Shown here: piece after piece, positions 41,640 to 52,590 of the stretch | How the letters are laid out: every line of letters starts with the position of its first letter | How positions within the stretch are numbered: the stretch's first letter is position 1 | From: Caenorhabditis elegans | Lineage: Eukaryota; Nematoda; Chromadorea; Rhabditida; Rhabditidae | Length of the DNA stretch: 64,000 nt | Assembly (NCBI RefSeq): GCF_000002985.6 | Contig: NC_003279.8 | Span: forward strand, 1,364,001-1,428,000 | Direction of reading: 5' to 3' | Notes under the pieces: generated by a model | Told to the model about the DNA's origin: nothing | The model's database searches: none | The model's input: the letters and a program-made list of their open reading frames with translations, nothing else | Program-made: the position numbers and the translations under genes

Positions 41640-41905
41640 CATGGAATTCTAGCTTCCCTCATATATTGAAACGGAAGAGTTTTTGCCGAACTAGGCCATT
41701 TTGGCTCAGTAGATTTACGGCGCGTCGCGTGGCTCGATTTTAGTTGTAAAACTAAATGAACTTGTCCGTGTGGAGTACACGACTTTCCCGTCCGGCAGGC
41801 GATTGTCAATGGAGCGCGAAACAATTCAAACTCCTGCAAAAATGTCCATGTGGAGTACACGAGTACACGGTGTGAATTATCAATGGAGCGCGTTTACCCA
41901 CGCCT
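41640..41905. repeat. Half element of the 'ccgtgtggagtacacg' family
   Basis: It matches 6735-6945 with an extra partial tail (cgtgtggagtacacgagtac at about 41848). It ends only about 40 bases upstream of the SET-gene ATG and so forms its proximal 5' flank. Confidence 0.7.
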
Positions 41906-41943
41906 TGAAAACGAAATTTTTTTAAACATTTCAGCCCTAAAAA

Positions 41944-44900
41944 ATGAACGAATTCATTTCCTGGTGCAAAGGCCGTGGCTATCAATTCGATGGCCTAGAA
42001 ATCACATGTCCACCACCCGGAAATTGCGGGAACGGAATCTACGCGACAACAGGATTCCGTACTGGAAAAGCGTTTATAACTCTTCCAGAGACTGATATGA
42101 TCAACGCGGCACTTGTCGTAGATCTCCCGGTTTATCGCAAAAAATTGGCAAAAATCGGCGGAGAAAAACTGAAGCCAATGGAGATTTTGACAATGTTTTT
42201 CGCGTTTGAAGACACGGAACACTCCGCCTGGTCACCTTATTTAAAAGTTTTACCAAAGGAATTTAATACGCCAGCTTTTAAGGGAATTGACTATGATGTG
42301 AATACTCTTCCGTTGTCTATTCGAAAATATTGGATTGATCAGAAAAAGGAAATTTCCGAGATTTCGGAAAAGGTAGTGAAAAGTGTCACGAAAAATCCAA
42401 TTTTTCTCCGATTTTCGGGGGTTTTTCTTCAAAAAAGTTCCAAAAAATTCAGAAAAATTGCAAAAAATTTCAATTTTTCTCCGATTTTCTGGTTTTTTAC
42501 CCAAAAAAGAGCCAAAAAATTCAGAAAAATTGCAAAAAATTCTAATTTTTTTCGGATTTTCTGGGTTTTTTCTTTAAAAAAAAAAGCCAAAATTTCAAAT
42601 TTTCTCTGATCACGTGGTGCCAGAGTGTCTTATTTCGGCTTGATTTACGTTGATCTACAAAAAATGCGGGAAAAGAGACGCAGAGTTTTTAACTGATTTC
42701 TCATGGTTAAGAACGTGCTGACGTCACATTTTTCTGGGCGAAAAATTCCCGCATTTTTTGTAGATCAAACCGTGATGGGACAGTCTGTCTGATTTTCGGG
42801 GTTTTTTTTTCGAAAAATTCAGAAAATTTGCAAAAAAAAATTTTAATTTTGTAAAAATTAATGTAAATACGCTCTATCAGACATTTTCCGGGGCTTAAAG
42901 TGATTTTTTGGTTTCAGGAGTGCGATAGAGAGCATTTGCAATAATTTTCGGGAGAAAAGTTAGCGAAAATCGCTTCAAGACCCGGAAAAATGTTTTTTTT
43001 TGTTATTTTCAAAAATTAAATAAAAAATTTGAAAAACTTTTTTTGAATCTTTGCAAAAAATCATTTTTTTTCAAAATTGTTTCTTTTTTTTCAAGATTTC
43101 GGAAAAGGTAGTGAGAAGTCAAAAAAAAATCCAATTTTCTCCGATTTTCGGGGTTTTTTTTTGTTGGAAAAAAAAGTGCAAAAAATTTCAAATGTTCTCT
43201 GATCACGTGGTGTCAGTGTGTCTTATTACGGCTTGATCTACGTTGATCTACAAAAAATGCGGCAGAGTACTCAACTGATTTCGCATGGTTAAGAACGTGC
43301 TGAAGTCGCATTTGTTCGGGAAAAAATTGGGACAGTCTGTCTGATTTTCGGGGGTTTTTTTTCGAAAAATTCAGAAAAATTGCAAAAAATCCAATTTTTC
43401 TCTGTTTTTCAAGAAAATGAACTTTTTAGAAAAATGTCCGATAGAGCGTACTTATATAAATGTTTATTTGGAAATTAAAAAAATGTTATTCCAAAAAATG
43501 CTACTTTGTAAAAATTAATGCAAGTACGCTCTGTCGCACATTTTCGCCTCGAGACCCAAAAGGTTTTGTTATCTCAAAAATTTTGGTATTTTTTGAATAA
43601 AAACCTCGTTTTATAATATTTCTTCGAGATTTTCATCAATTTTCGGGTTTTATTTGAAAAAAAAACGTTTTGAAATTATAAAAATTATCACGAAAATAAA
43701 ACAAAATTCTGAGAATGCGTATTGCACAACATATTTGACGCGCTAAATATCTCGTAGCGAAAACTACAGTAATTTTTTTAAATGACTACTGTAGCGCTTG
43801 TGGCGATTTACGGGATCTCATTCTTCGAAAAAAAGAAAATGGAGATCCCGTAAATCGACACAAGAGCTACAGTATTAATTGAATGGATTACTGTAGTTTT
43901 CGCTACGAGATATTTTGCGCGTCAAATATGTTGTGCAATACGCATTTTCAGAATTTTGTGTTCCCGTAATAAAGTTAAAATCTATACGATTTTTTAAATT
44001 CAATGTAATCTTTTTTTTAAAGAAAGTGTAGCCAAAATTCGAAACATTGATGAGCAATTACGCTCTGTCGCACACTTTTTTTTTCAGAAAATTGTCTCGA
44101 GCCACGTGGGGTGCCAGGGGCTGTCCCATTACGGTTTGATCTACAAAAAATGCGGGAATTTTTGTGTCCAACAAAATGTAACGTCAGCTTGAGAATTCTG
44201 CGTCGACATTCTCCCGCATTTTTTGTAGATCAGCATAGATCAAGCCGAAATGAGAGACTCTGCTACCACGTGCGTGCCGAGTCCAAAAACAATTATTTGG
44301 GTAGAGAGCAAAATTTTTGATAATAAGTTTTTTGTTTTTACAGATTTTTTACAGAATGCCAATTTTGAAGAAAACCCCCAAAATACAGGGAAATTTCAAA
44401 TTCCCGCCCCCCCCCCCCCCCCCATCATTATCACTAGAGCACACTTGCATTTTCAGCTCCGCCGCCTCTTTCCCGAACTGAGCCACGACAAGATATTATG
44501 GGCGTGGCATGTGGTGAATACTCGGTGCATTTTCGTTGAAAATGAAGAGCACGATAATGTGGATAATAGTGATGGAGATACGATTGCAGTTATTCCATAT
44601 GTTGATATGCTTAATCATGATCCGGAAAAATATCAGGTTCGGGAAAAACTAAGAAAAATTGGAAAAATTTCAGTTTTTTCTGATTTTTTTCGATTTTTCT
44701 GGCGAATTTATGTGAAAATTCAGGTTTTTAGGGCATTTTTTGATGGAAATCTGAATATTTCCGCTTTTTCTGATGGATTTATGTGAAAATTCAGGTTTTT
44801 AGGGCATTTTTTGAGGGAAATCTGATTTTTTTTCGATTTTCTGGCGAATTTATGTGAAAATTCAGGTTTTTAGGGCATTTTTTGAGGGAAATCTGAATTT

Positions 44901-47900
44901 TTTCGGTTTTTCGGATGGATTTATGTGAAAATTTTAAGGTTTAGGGTATTTTTACGGGAAAAATGGATTTTTAGCCGTTTTTTGTGGAAAATTCCGATTT
45001 TTTGCCGAATTTTTAAGAAAATTTCGGATCAAAAAAGACTTTTCAGGCTTTTAGGAACATTTTTTAAAGGAAATCTGAATATTTCCGCTTTTTCTGATGG
45101 ATTTATGTGAAAATTCAGGTTTTTAGGGCATTTTTTGATGGAAATCTGAATATTTCCGCTTTTTCTGATGGATTTATGTGAAAATTCAGGTTTTTAGGGC
45201 ATTTTTTGAGGGAAATCTGATTTTTTTTCGATTTTCTGGCGAATTTATGTGAAAATTCAGGTTTTTAGGGCATTTTTTGAGGGAAATCTGAACTTTTCCG
45301 ATTTTTCCAACCAATTTCTGTGAAAATGCAGGTTTTCGAGACACATTTTTGAAGGAAATCGTAAAATGTTCGGTTTTTCTGAAGGATTTATGTGAAAAAA
45401 AAAATTTTTGAACATGGATCCCTGAGAAAATTTATTTTAAAAAGCTGAAAAATGCGCGAAAATTCTTAATTTTTATTGAAACTTTTATTATTTTTTGATG
45501 ACATTAATATCAAAATCCGGCAAAAAATAATACATTTTTTGAAAAAAAAAATTCGAAAAATCGCAAAATATTTTTTTGTCGAAAAAAAGTTTTTTTTTTT
45601 GAAACGTGGCACTCACGTTGTGTCAGAGTGTCCCATTTCGGCTTGATCTACGTTGATCTACAAAAAATGCGGGAAAATGAGACGCAGAGTTCTCAACTGA
45701 TTTTGTCACATTTTTTTGGGCAAAAAATACCCGCATTTTTTGTAGATCAAACCGTATTGAGGCAACGTGGCAACACACCTCAGATTTTGAAAAAAATTGA
45801 GGATAGCGGGCCCTGCGGGCCCGCCAGTTGTAGGGGGTGTAAGGCGAGTCTCCTTGCCGGTTCAGTTCAAGCTGAGTTTTGATTGATTGAAGTTTGAGGA
45901 GGCTTTATATTAGGGGAGACGTACCCATATTTTGTATAAAATCGAGTATTTCTATTCGAATCCCGATTACTCACAAAAAACAAAAAATTTATCACTTGGT
46001 AGAATTGAACCAACTACCAAAATTTCTGCAGTCATACGCACTAACCACCCGGCCATGCGGGAGAGAGCTCAAACTGGAAGTAAGGAATGTAAATTTCTGA
46101 AGGGAGTCGTCTTTCAATTCCGCTTTCTTCAATTATGACTATTTGGGGAAAGACGTTCGAAAACCGTTTATCACTGATAAGTCAGCGGGAAACCTAATTT
46201 TTGAAAGTTTTATTACAGCATTGTACTCATCATAAAATTCCCGAAAGGGAGACGTACAGTTAAGGGCTATATCTTGTACACAGACAGATGTATAGAAAAA
46301 AACATGTTTTGGCCTGAAAATAAATAAAAAATAATATCTCTTGGCAGAGCATTGCTAATGCGACGAAACTTCATCTTTCATTAGATAAAATCAAAAACTA
46401 TGAATAAAAAATATATTCCGCAAAACTTTAGTGGATAAAATGTTCAGGGGACCCAGGAAACCACTCCCCCCAGTACTAAATTTTTGAATTATTTTTTTCT
46501 TGAAAAATTTTCCCACTGAACTTTTTACAAATTTTATATGTCTCGATGCGTCTTGATGAGACCTACACGTCAATTTTTAGAAAACTAAGAAAACTTAAAA
46601 ACTGACCGAGTTATGATTGAAAAAGTAGATTCACGAAAATGGAAAAGTGTGCAAAATTTGGCACTTATTCGTCTTGCTCGGCCGACTCATAGAACTTTTC
46701 TCAATTCTGAGTTAAACATCGTGTTTAGCGTATTTTTTTACGTGGGGTAAGCAAAAAAAATATCAAAAAAGATGAAGTAGAACTTGAGATAAAGACGAAA
46801 AACTACTTTTTCGGAAAAAAAAATTTTTTTTGGCAAAATGGCATTTTTTTACCTTTTGTTTTATCACAACTTTTTTTCGTTTGCACTTATGAACTCAAAC
46901 TTTTTTTCAAAAAATCAGTCTCTCTGAGTAGTATCTTGCACATGAATTTGAAATGAAACCGAGCAAAACCCGAATTTTAATTCAATTAAAACATGGTTTT
47001 TTGGGGGTAAAAAGAGCAAAAAATTTTTTTTTCAAACTGGGGAAAGCCGCCCTGGGCTCAATTTTGCTCTGAACTTAGTTCCGTTTTCTGCTCCACCGTG
47101 GGGCAAAATATTTCTAGTAGGATTTCAAATATTAGAGCATGATGTCGCGCGGCTCTGGAGTTATTAATGAAAACGAAGTGGGACATTTTTTCGCAAGCCA
47201 AAAAAAACGCGAAAAAGGGGCGGAGTCGCCACACTCGGCATTTATTAGAGGCTGCTTGGCAGAAAAATCAATTTTTTTTGAAAATTTCTTTCAAAATTTC
47301 CAGGTTCCAAGGAATACCGATTTTTCAGGAAACTAACCGAAAAAAAAAACAAAAAGTTTCGAATTTTCAAATACTGCTGAAAAAATAATGTTTTGAAAAA
47401 CAACACTATAATTTTACAGTAAAAAAAATCCAATTTCCAGGGTCTCGCACTTCATGAAAAGCGAAACGGGCGGTACGTTGTCCAGGCGAAGCGTCAAATT
47501 CAAGAAGGCGAACAAATATTCGTGTGTTATGGTGCACATGACAATGCTCGGCTGCTCGTCGAGTACGGCTTCACACTGCCACACAATTTGGGCGCTAAAG
47601 TGCTCATTCCGCAAGGTACCGTACTCTTACAGTACCCCGACCATATCCCCCAACTAACCGCAAACCAATATCCCTTCAAAAAACCAAAAGTGATTTTTTT
47701 CTAAAACTACAGTAATCCTACAGTACCCCTACAGTACCCCGACAATATCCCCCCGCTTACCCCAAACCATTATCCCTTCAAAAAAAGAAAAGTCATTTTT
47801 TTTTCCAAAACTACAGTAATCCTACAGTACCCCAACCATATCCCCCGCTGACCCCAAACCATTATCCCTTCAAAAAACGAAAAGTCAGTTTTGCTAAACT

Positions 47901-49032
47901 ACAGTAATCCTAGAGTTATCCTACCGTAATCCTACAGTACCCCGACAATATCCCCCCCACTGACCCCAAACCAATATCCCTTCAAAAATCGAAAATTCAT
48001 ATTTTTCTTAATCTACAGTAATCCTACAGTGCCCCTACAGTACCCCGACAATATCCCCCCGCTGACCCCAAACCAATATCCCGTCAAAAAACGAAAATTC
48101 ATATTTTTCTTAATCTACAGTAATCCTACAGTGCCCCTACAATACTACTACAGTACCCCGACCATATCCCCACTAATCCCGAACCAATATCCCTTTAACA
48201 GACGAATAGTTATTTTTCCTGAAATACAGTAATCCTATCGTACCTCTACAGTACTACTTCAGTACCCCGACCATTTCCCCCACTAACCTTAAACCAATAT
48301 CCCGTCAAAAGACGAAAAGTAAATTTTTCTAAAACTACAGTAATCCTACAGTACTCCGACCATATCCCTCCACTAATCTGAAGTTATTATTCCTTCAAAA
48401 AACGAAAATTCATGTTTTTCTAAACTACAGTAATCCTACAGTACACCTACAGTTGTACTACAGTACCCCGACCATATCCCTCCACTAATCTGAAGTTATT
48501 ATTCCTTCAAAAAACGAAAATTCATGTTTTTCTAAACTATAGTAATCCTACAGTACCCCTACAGTACCCTTTTTTCTGAAATTATTATCAAATCTCAGTT
48601 TTTCTTCCAGAAATGCTGTTAACCCTTGCAAAAATCGCCGGAATCCAGGTAACCCGGGAGCATGAGATGGTCCTCGAAGAGGTCGGGCTCCCGAGCCATC
48701 TCTACGCAACCGATGAGGGTCCGAGTTGGTCCCTACGCACAAACATCCGTGTGATGCTCCTCGAGCACTGGCAAATGGCGAACGGGCGCTGGAAGAAGAT
48801 CATCTACTCGCACGATCCGATTGATGATGAGGTGGATGAGAAAATCGATGAGAAGCTGGAGATAATGCTGAAAGAGCTGAGAAATGGGGTGGCGGAGAAG
48901 GCGAAAAAGATGCCGACGGATGTGAAATGGATGTGGGAGGAACAGGTCAAAGTGTGTGATGTGGCACTTCAATCGTTTGAGAAAAAGGAGAAGCTGGAAG
49001 AGAAGGAGAAGCTGACAGAAGAATATAGTTAA
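41944..49032 (+). CDS. set-29: SET-domain protein methyltransferase, SETD3/SETD4-like
   Basis: There are four exons: 41944-42372, 44457-44636, 47441-47615 and 48611-49032. Phases agree (0, 0, 1) and give 401 residues. The start is MNEFISWCKGRGYQFDGLEI. SET motifs appear in order: GNGIYATTGFRTGKAF (motif I region), VNTRCIFV, then VDMLNHDPEKY (NH of the SAM-binding core), and EQIFVCYGAHDNARLLVEYG (the YG knot). The C-terminal 140 residues, from MLLTLAKIAGIQVTREHEMV, form a helical Rubisco-LSMT-type substrate-binding region. An acidic insert (ENEEHDNVDNSDGD) sits between the SET motifs. SETD3 methylates actin histidine 73, and SETD4 acts on lysine; which applies here cannot be read from sequence. 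The symbol comes from my memory of set-29 being in this region of C. elegans chromosome I. The family is firm; the symbol is moderately sure. Confidence 0.85.
42395..43600. repeat. Repeat-filled SET intron 1 with two 'acaaaaaatgcgggaa' elements
   Basis: Element copies lie at about 42610-42790 and 43205-43335. The 42395-42610 stretch resembles 38994-39195 downstream of the PHYHIP-like gene, base for base over long runs. At 43095-43110 atttcggaaaaggtagtgag repeats the last bases and donor of SET exon 1 (42361-42380). The blocks at 42.8-43.0 and 43.35-43.57 kb are inverted copies of 39.64-39.92 and 40.77-41.0 kb. Confidence 0.7.
43675..43985. repeat. Palindromic element, 'ctcgtagcgaaaactacag' family
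   Basis: A compact and nearly symmetric copy centred near 43835, with gagatcccgtaaatcgacac and its complement at the centre. It lies in SET intron 1. Confidence 0.8.
44100..44275. repeat. 'acaaaaaatgcgggaa' inverted-repeat element
   Basis: The ends cacgtggggtgccagg and ctgctaccacgtg are inverted. The internal gatctacaaaaaatgcggga and its complement are intact. A poly-C run follows at 44407-44422, just before SET exon 2. Confidence 0.75.
44640..45400 (+). repeat. Tandem repeats of about 80-90 bp in SET intron 2
   Basis: Seven or more units contain gtgaaaattcaggtttttag and ggcattttttgagggaaatc. The last unit (45294-45398) is identical over 105 bases to 50724-50828 in a different gene. No coding potential is seen. 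Confidence 0.8.
45610..45780. repeat. 'acaaaaaatgcgggaa' inverted-repeat element
   Basis: The left end carries gtgtcagagtgtcccatttc; the core is shortened, and the usual aagaacgtg block is missing. The right end has attttttgtagatcaaacc. Confidence 0.7.
45785..47130. mobile_element. Candidate tRNA-derived (SINE-like) insertion in SET intron 2
   Basis: This 1.3 kb differs from its surroundings in composition and is not palindromic. On the minus strand, 46063-45991 reads like a decayed tRNA: an A-box-like ggccgggtggttagtgcg, an anticodon-arm-like atgactgcagaaat, and a B-box-like tggttcaattc inside a ggtag/ctacc stem, followed at once by a T run that could stop Pol III. The acceptor stem does not pair, so it is not a functional tRNA. 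The boundaries and the nature of the remaining sequence are uncertain. Confidence 0.4.
47620..48580 (-). repeat. 'ctacagta' minisatellite in SET intron 3
   Basis: About nine units of 100-120 bp contain ctacagtaatcctacagtac, then ccccgaccatatcccc and a tail like cttcaaaaaacgaaaa. Read on the minus strand, the order tactgtagtttaggaaaa then ggatattggtttg parallels the 123-bp satellite at 7.4-9.8 kb, so both derive from one family. Confidence 0.85.
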
Positions 49033-49139
49033 ATCTTGTTTTTTTTTGTTAAAAATTTAGTTTGATATTTATGTTGATGTTAAAAATGAAAATGGTTTTC
49101 AAATAATTTTTTTTTAATTTAGGAAGAAACCAATTTTCA

Positions 49140-49835
49140 GGAAAGTTTTTCCTAAAACTACAGTAATCCTACAGTACCCCGACCATATCCCTCCACTAAC
49201 CCCAAACCAACATTGCATCAAAAAACGAAAAGTAATTTTTTTCTAAAACTACAGTAATCCTACAGTACTCCTATAGTATCCCTAAAGTTGTATACTACAG
49301 TACCCCGACCATATCCCCCCGCTAACCCCAAACCAATATTGCATCAAAAAACGAAAAGTCTTTTTTTTTCCTAAACTACAGTAATCCTACAGTAGCCCTA
49401 CAGTACCCCTACAGTACCCCTACAGTTGCACTACCGTACCCCGACCATATCCCCCCGCTAACCCCAAACCAACATTGCATCAAAAAACGAAAAGTCTTTT
49501 TTTTTCCTAAACTACAGTAATCCTACAGTACTCCTATAGTATCCCTAAAGTTGTATACTACAGTACCCCGACCATATCCCCCCGCTAACCCCAAACCAAT
49601 ATTGCATCAAAAAACGAAAAGTCTTTTTTTTTCCTAAACTACAGTAATCCTACAGTAGCCCTACAGTACTCCTACAGTACTACTACAGTACCCCGACCGT
49701 ATCCCTCCACTAACCTCAAACCAATATCCCTTCAAAAAACGAAAAGTCATTTGTTTTCCTAAACTACAGTAATCCTACAGTACCCCTACAGTACTACTAC
49801 AGTACTCCGACCATATCCCCCCGCTAACCCGAGCC
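49140..49835 (-). repeat. 'ctacagta' minisatellite downstream of the SET gene
   Basis: About six units of the same family as 47620-48580, here with the gcatcaaaaaacgaaaagtc version. It starts about 110 bases after the SET stop codon and may be transcribed as 3' read-through. Confidence 0.85.
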
Positions 49836-49930
49836 CCGGAAAGTGTCGGCTGCACCATAATTTTGAAAATAGGAAATTCAGTAATTCCGCGAAAAATCGA
49901 ATCAAAAAACAAAATAAAATTCTCGTTGTT

Positions 49931-49936
49931 TTTATT
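49931..49936 (-). terminator. Poly(A) signal AATAAA of the LDxxLDxYM protein gene
   Basis: tttatt on the plus strand reads AATAAA on the minus strand, 132 bases after the stop codon at 50068. It is plausible in position for this gene. Confidence 0.5.
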
Positions 49937-50067
49937 GAAAATTTTGAAGAGATAAAAATATATATATCGATTTTTTTGGATCGGCCCGAGCGAAAAAGAA
50001 GGAGAAAGAGGAAAAAAAGTGGAGATTTTTGGAGTTCAGAATGATAATAATAATACAGATGATTAAA

Positions 50068-51793
50068 TTAAATTGTGATCGGCGCGTGCTTCGGCTTTCT
50101 CATGTAATCATCGAGCTCTCGATCCAGCTCGGCGACCGATTTTTTCGCTGGCATCGTCGGGAATTGTTTCTGCTTCGGATGCTGAAAGCGATTGTTGTTG
50201 CCGGGGAACATCTTACGGTTCTGATGATTGAAGTTTTGTCTGAAAAAAACTTTAAATTGGGAGATTTTTAACGAGAAAAATGGATTTTTTTGATCGATTT
50301 TTGTGGAAAATTTCGACTTTTTGACGAATTTTTAAGAAAATTTCGGATAAAAAAAAGACTTTTCAGGCTTTTAGGAACATTTTTTAAAGGAAATCTAAAT
50401 TTTTCCGCGTTTTCTGGCGAATTTTTGTGAAAATTTCAAGTTTTAGGGTATTTTTACGGGAAAATTGGATTTTTGACGAATTTTCCGACTTTTTGACGGA
50501 TTTTTCTGAGTTTTTGAGAAAATTTCGGATAAAAAACGACTTTTCAGGCTTCTAAGAATGTTTTAAAAGAAAATCTGAATTTTTCCGATTTTCCAACCAA
50601 AATTTTGTGAAAATTCTAACTTTTAGGGCATTTTTTTGAAGGAAATCTGAATTTTTTCGGTTTTTCTGGCCGATTTATGTGAAAATTCTAATTTTTAGGG
50701 CATTTTCTGAAGAAAATCTGAATTTTTCCGATTTTTCCAACCAATTTCTGTGAAAATGCAGGTTTTCGAGACACATTTTTGAAGGAAATCGTAAAATGTT
50801 CGGTTTTTCTGAAGGATTTATGTGAAAATTCTAATTTTTAGGGCATTTTTTAAAGGAAATCTGAATTTTCCCGCGTTTTCAGGCGAATTTGTGTGAAAAT
50901 TCGGGTTTTTAGGGCATTTTTTCGCTTTTTGGGCACTAAAATCTTTAAAAACCTGTGAACATTCCGAAAAAAATTGATTTTTCCGCCGCAAAACGCAAAT
51001 TTCAGGCCTGTAATGGAAAAATTCTGATTTTTAGAGACATTTTGTGTCTAAAATTTTCGACTTTTCTGATGAAATTATGTGAAAATTCAGGATTTTAAGG
51101 CTACTTTTTAATAAAATCGTGAAATTTTCGGGTAAAAATGCCAGAAAATTCGATTTTTCGCCTTTTGGAGCAATAAATGCTCCAAAAATTCGATTTTCCC
51201 GCTTAAAAATCCGAATTCCAGGCCTTTCCGCCCGTACCTGAACGGTTTTTTAAAGTTATTCTGCATCTGGTGGCTTCTGTGCACGAAATTGTTGATTCTC
51301 GGGTAGAATCTCTGCACTGGCATCGCGTTTACGAATGAAACTCGATTCTCTGAATTGGAAAAAAATTGCATTTTTTATTGATTTTATCGATTTTATTACG
51401 AATTGGAATCACGGCTCTCTGCTGAATAAATTGACGTGGTTTCGGGCGCGGTTTCATGAATTTCGGCACATATTCGACCTCTTCGTACTGGAAAATTTGA
51501 ATTTTAGGGGTTTCAAAGCTCGAATTTTTTGGTTTTTCCGTGTTTTTTCTACCTCAACCGAAAATCGCTTCGGCTGAGCCGAAAATCGCTTCGGCTGAGC
51601 CTTCATCACTGTCGCTTTGACGCGTGGCTTCGGAATTGCGGAGAATCTGAAATTTTCTTGGTTTTTATTGAGGAATTTGGCTTAAATAAGCTTAAATATG
51701 CTTAAATATGCTTAAATAAGCTAACCTGTCATTCAGAGTGATTTTCGAGCTTCCTGCGATGACGATTTTCGACGGAACTCGTTTTGTGGTCAT
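50068..51793 (-). CDS. Small basic protein with C-terminal LDxxLDxYM motif (mRNA-export adaptor-like)
   Basis: There are five exons on the minus strand: 51793-51726, 51646-51553, 51487-51400, 51349-51238 and 50239-50068. Phases agree throughout and give 177 residues. It starts MTTKRVPSKIVIAGSSKITL. Residues 37-54 hold a near-exact duplication, AQPKRFS twice. The middle is basic and proline-rich (KFMKPRPKPRQFIQQRAVIP), then come asparagine/glutamine-rich stretches. The C-terminus reads KKSVAELDRELDDYMRKPKH. The LDxxLDxYM pattern is the UAP56-binding motif known from ALYREF, UIF and CHTOP, which load mRNA export factors. No RRM is present, so it is not an ALY protein. By analogy it may be a nuclear RNA-binding UAP56 partner. 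The gene structure is firm; the function is inferred from one motif. Confidence 0.72.
50280..51110 (-). repeat. Tandem repeats of about 80-90 bp in intron 4 of the LDxxLDxYM gene
   Basis: Units with gtgaaaattctaatttttag and gaaggaaatctgaatttttc belong to the family at 44.64-45.40 kb and have the same plus-strand orientation. They share the 105-base identical segment 50724-50828. Confidence 0.75.
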
Positions 51794-52590
51794 TTTTGCG
51801 AGATTTTCTAGAATATTTGTGGTTTTTTAAGGTTTTTAGCGTGTAAATTTGATATTTTGAGCATTTTTTACAGGAATAATTGTGAAAAAAGCCGGTAAAA
51901 AGCTGGAAAATCGAAAAATTCCAGCAAAAATGAGCATAATCGATGCGACGCGGAAGAGACGCCACGAACTAGGGAATATGAGATCTGCCAGACAGAAATC
52001 TTCCGGGTTATTATGAGCAATAAATTAGGTGATTGGTGCAAAACAATTTCAGATTGTTTGTCAAAACGTACTAAACTAAATTAATTGACACTAAAATTTA
52101 TAGAAACTTTGTTTTCAAAAAAGTATTCTGTACCCAGTCAAGCAAATATATTCACAGCCCACATTTCTGCTAAACACTAAATTCCAAGAGATGCATTGCC
52201 TCCTCTCAAGCGCGCCCCACCGCACTCCGTTCTGTCACGATTGTTGTTTTTCTTTTCCCTCACATTTTCGAGAAAAAAGCTATAATTTTCTCGATTTTAT
52301 TGGTTTTTGTCGAGTTTTTGAGGGATTGAACCATTATTTTCACTAAAATTTGATGCAAAACTTTGAAAAGATCAGTTAAATCGGTGAAAAACTGGCGATA
52401 TGTCGAGAAAATGAAAAATCACGAAATTTTTGCGATTTTCGAAGTGTTTTTCCCGAGGTTTTCCTATTTTTCTATCAATTCAACTATCGAAATTTCTCCA
52501 ATTATTCTTCCTCACTATTCGAAATTCGAAATTCCTTTGTTGAAAATTGATTTCCACCAAATTTTCTTATTTTCTCCAATTTTTCAGGCA
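51794..52590. promoter_or_regulatory. Intergenic region between divergent genes
   Basis: Eight hundred bases separate the ATG at 51793 (minus) from that at 52591 (plus). A GC-richer stretch, caagcgcgccccaccgcact near 52208, may be a promoter element. A cag acceptor lies three bases before the plus-strand ATG, which suggests a spliced or trans-spliced leader. No repeat family is recognised. Confidence 0.45.

Noticed and set aside
44250..44786. 178-residue frame starting at 44250
   Set aside because: Only 44457-44636 is coding (SET exon 2); the rest is intron read-through, including a poly-C run.
45991..46063. Functional tRNA gene on the minus strand
   Set aside because: The A and B boxes are recognisable but the acceptor stem does not pair and the T arm is irregular, so I list it only as part of a candidate mobile element.
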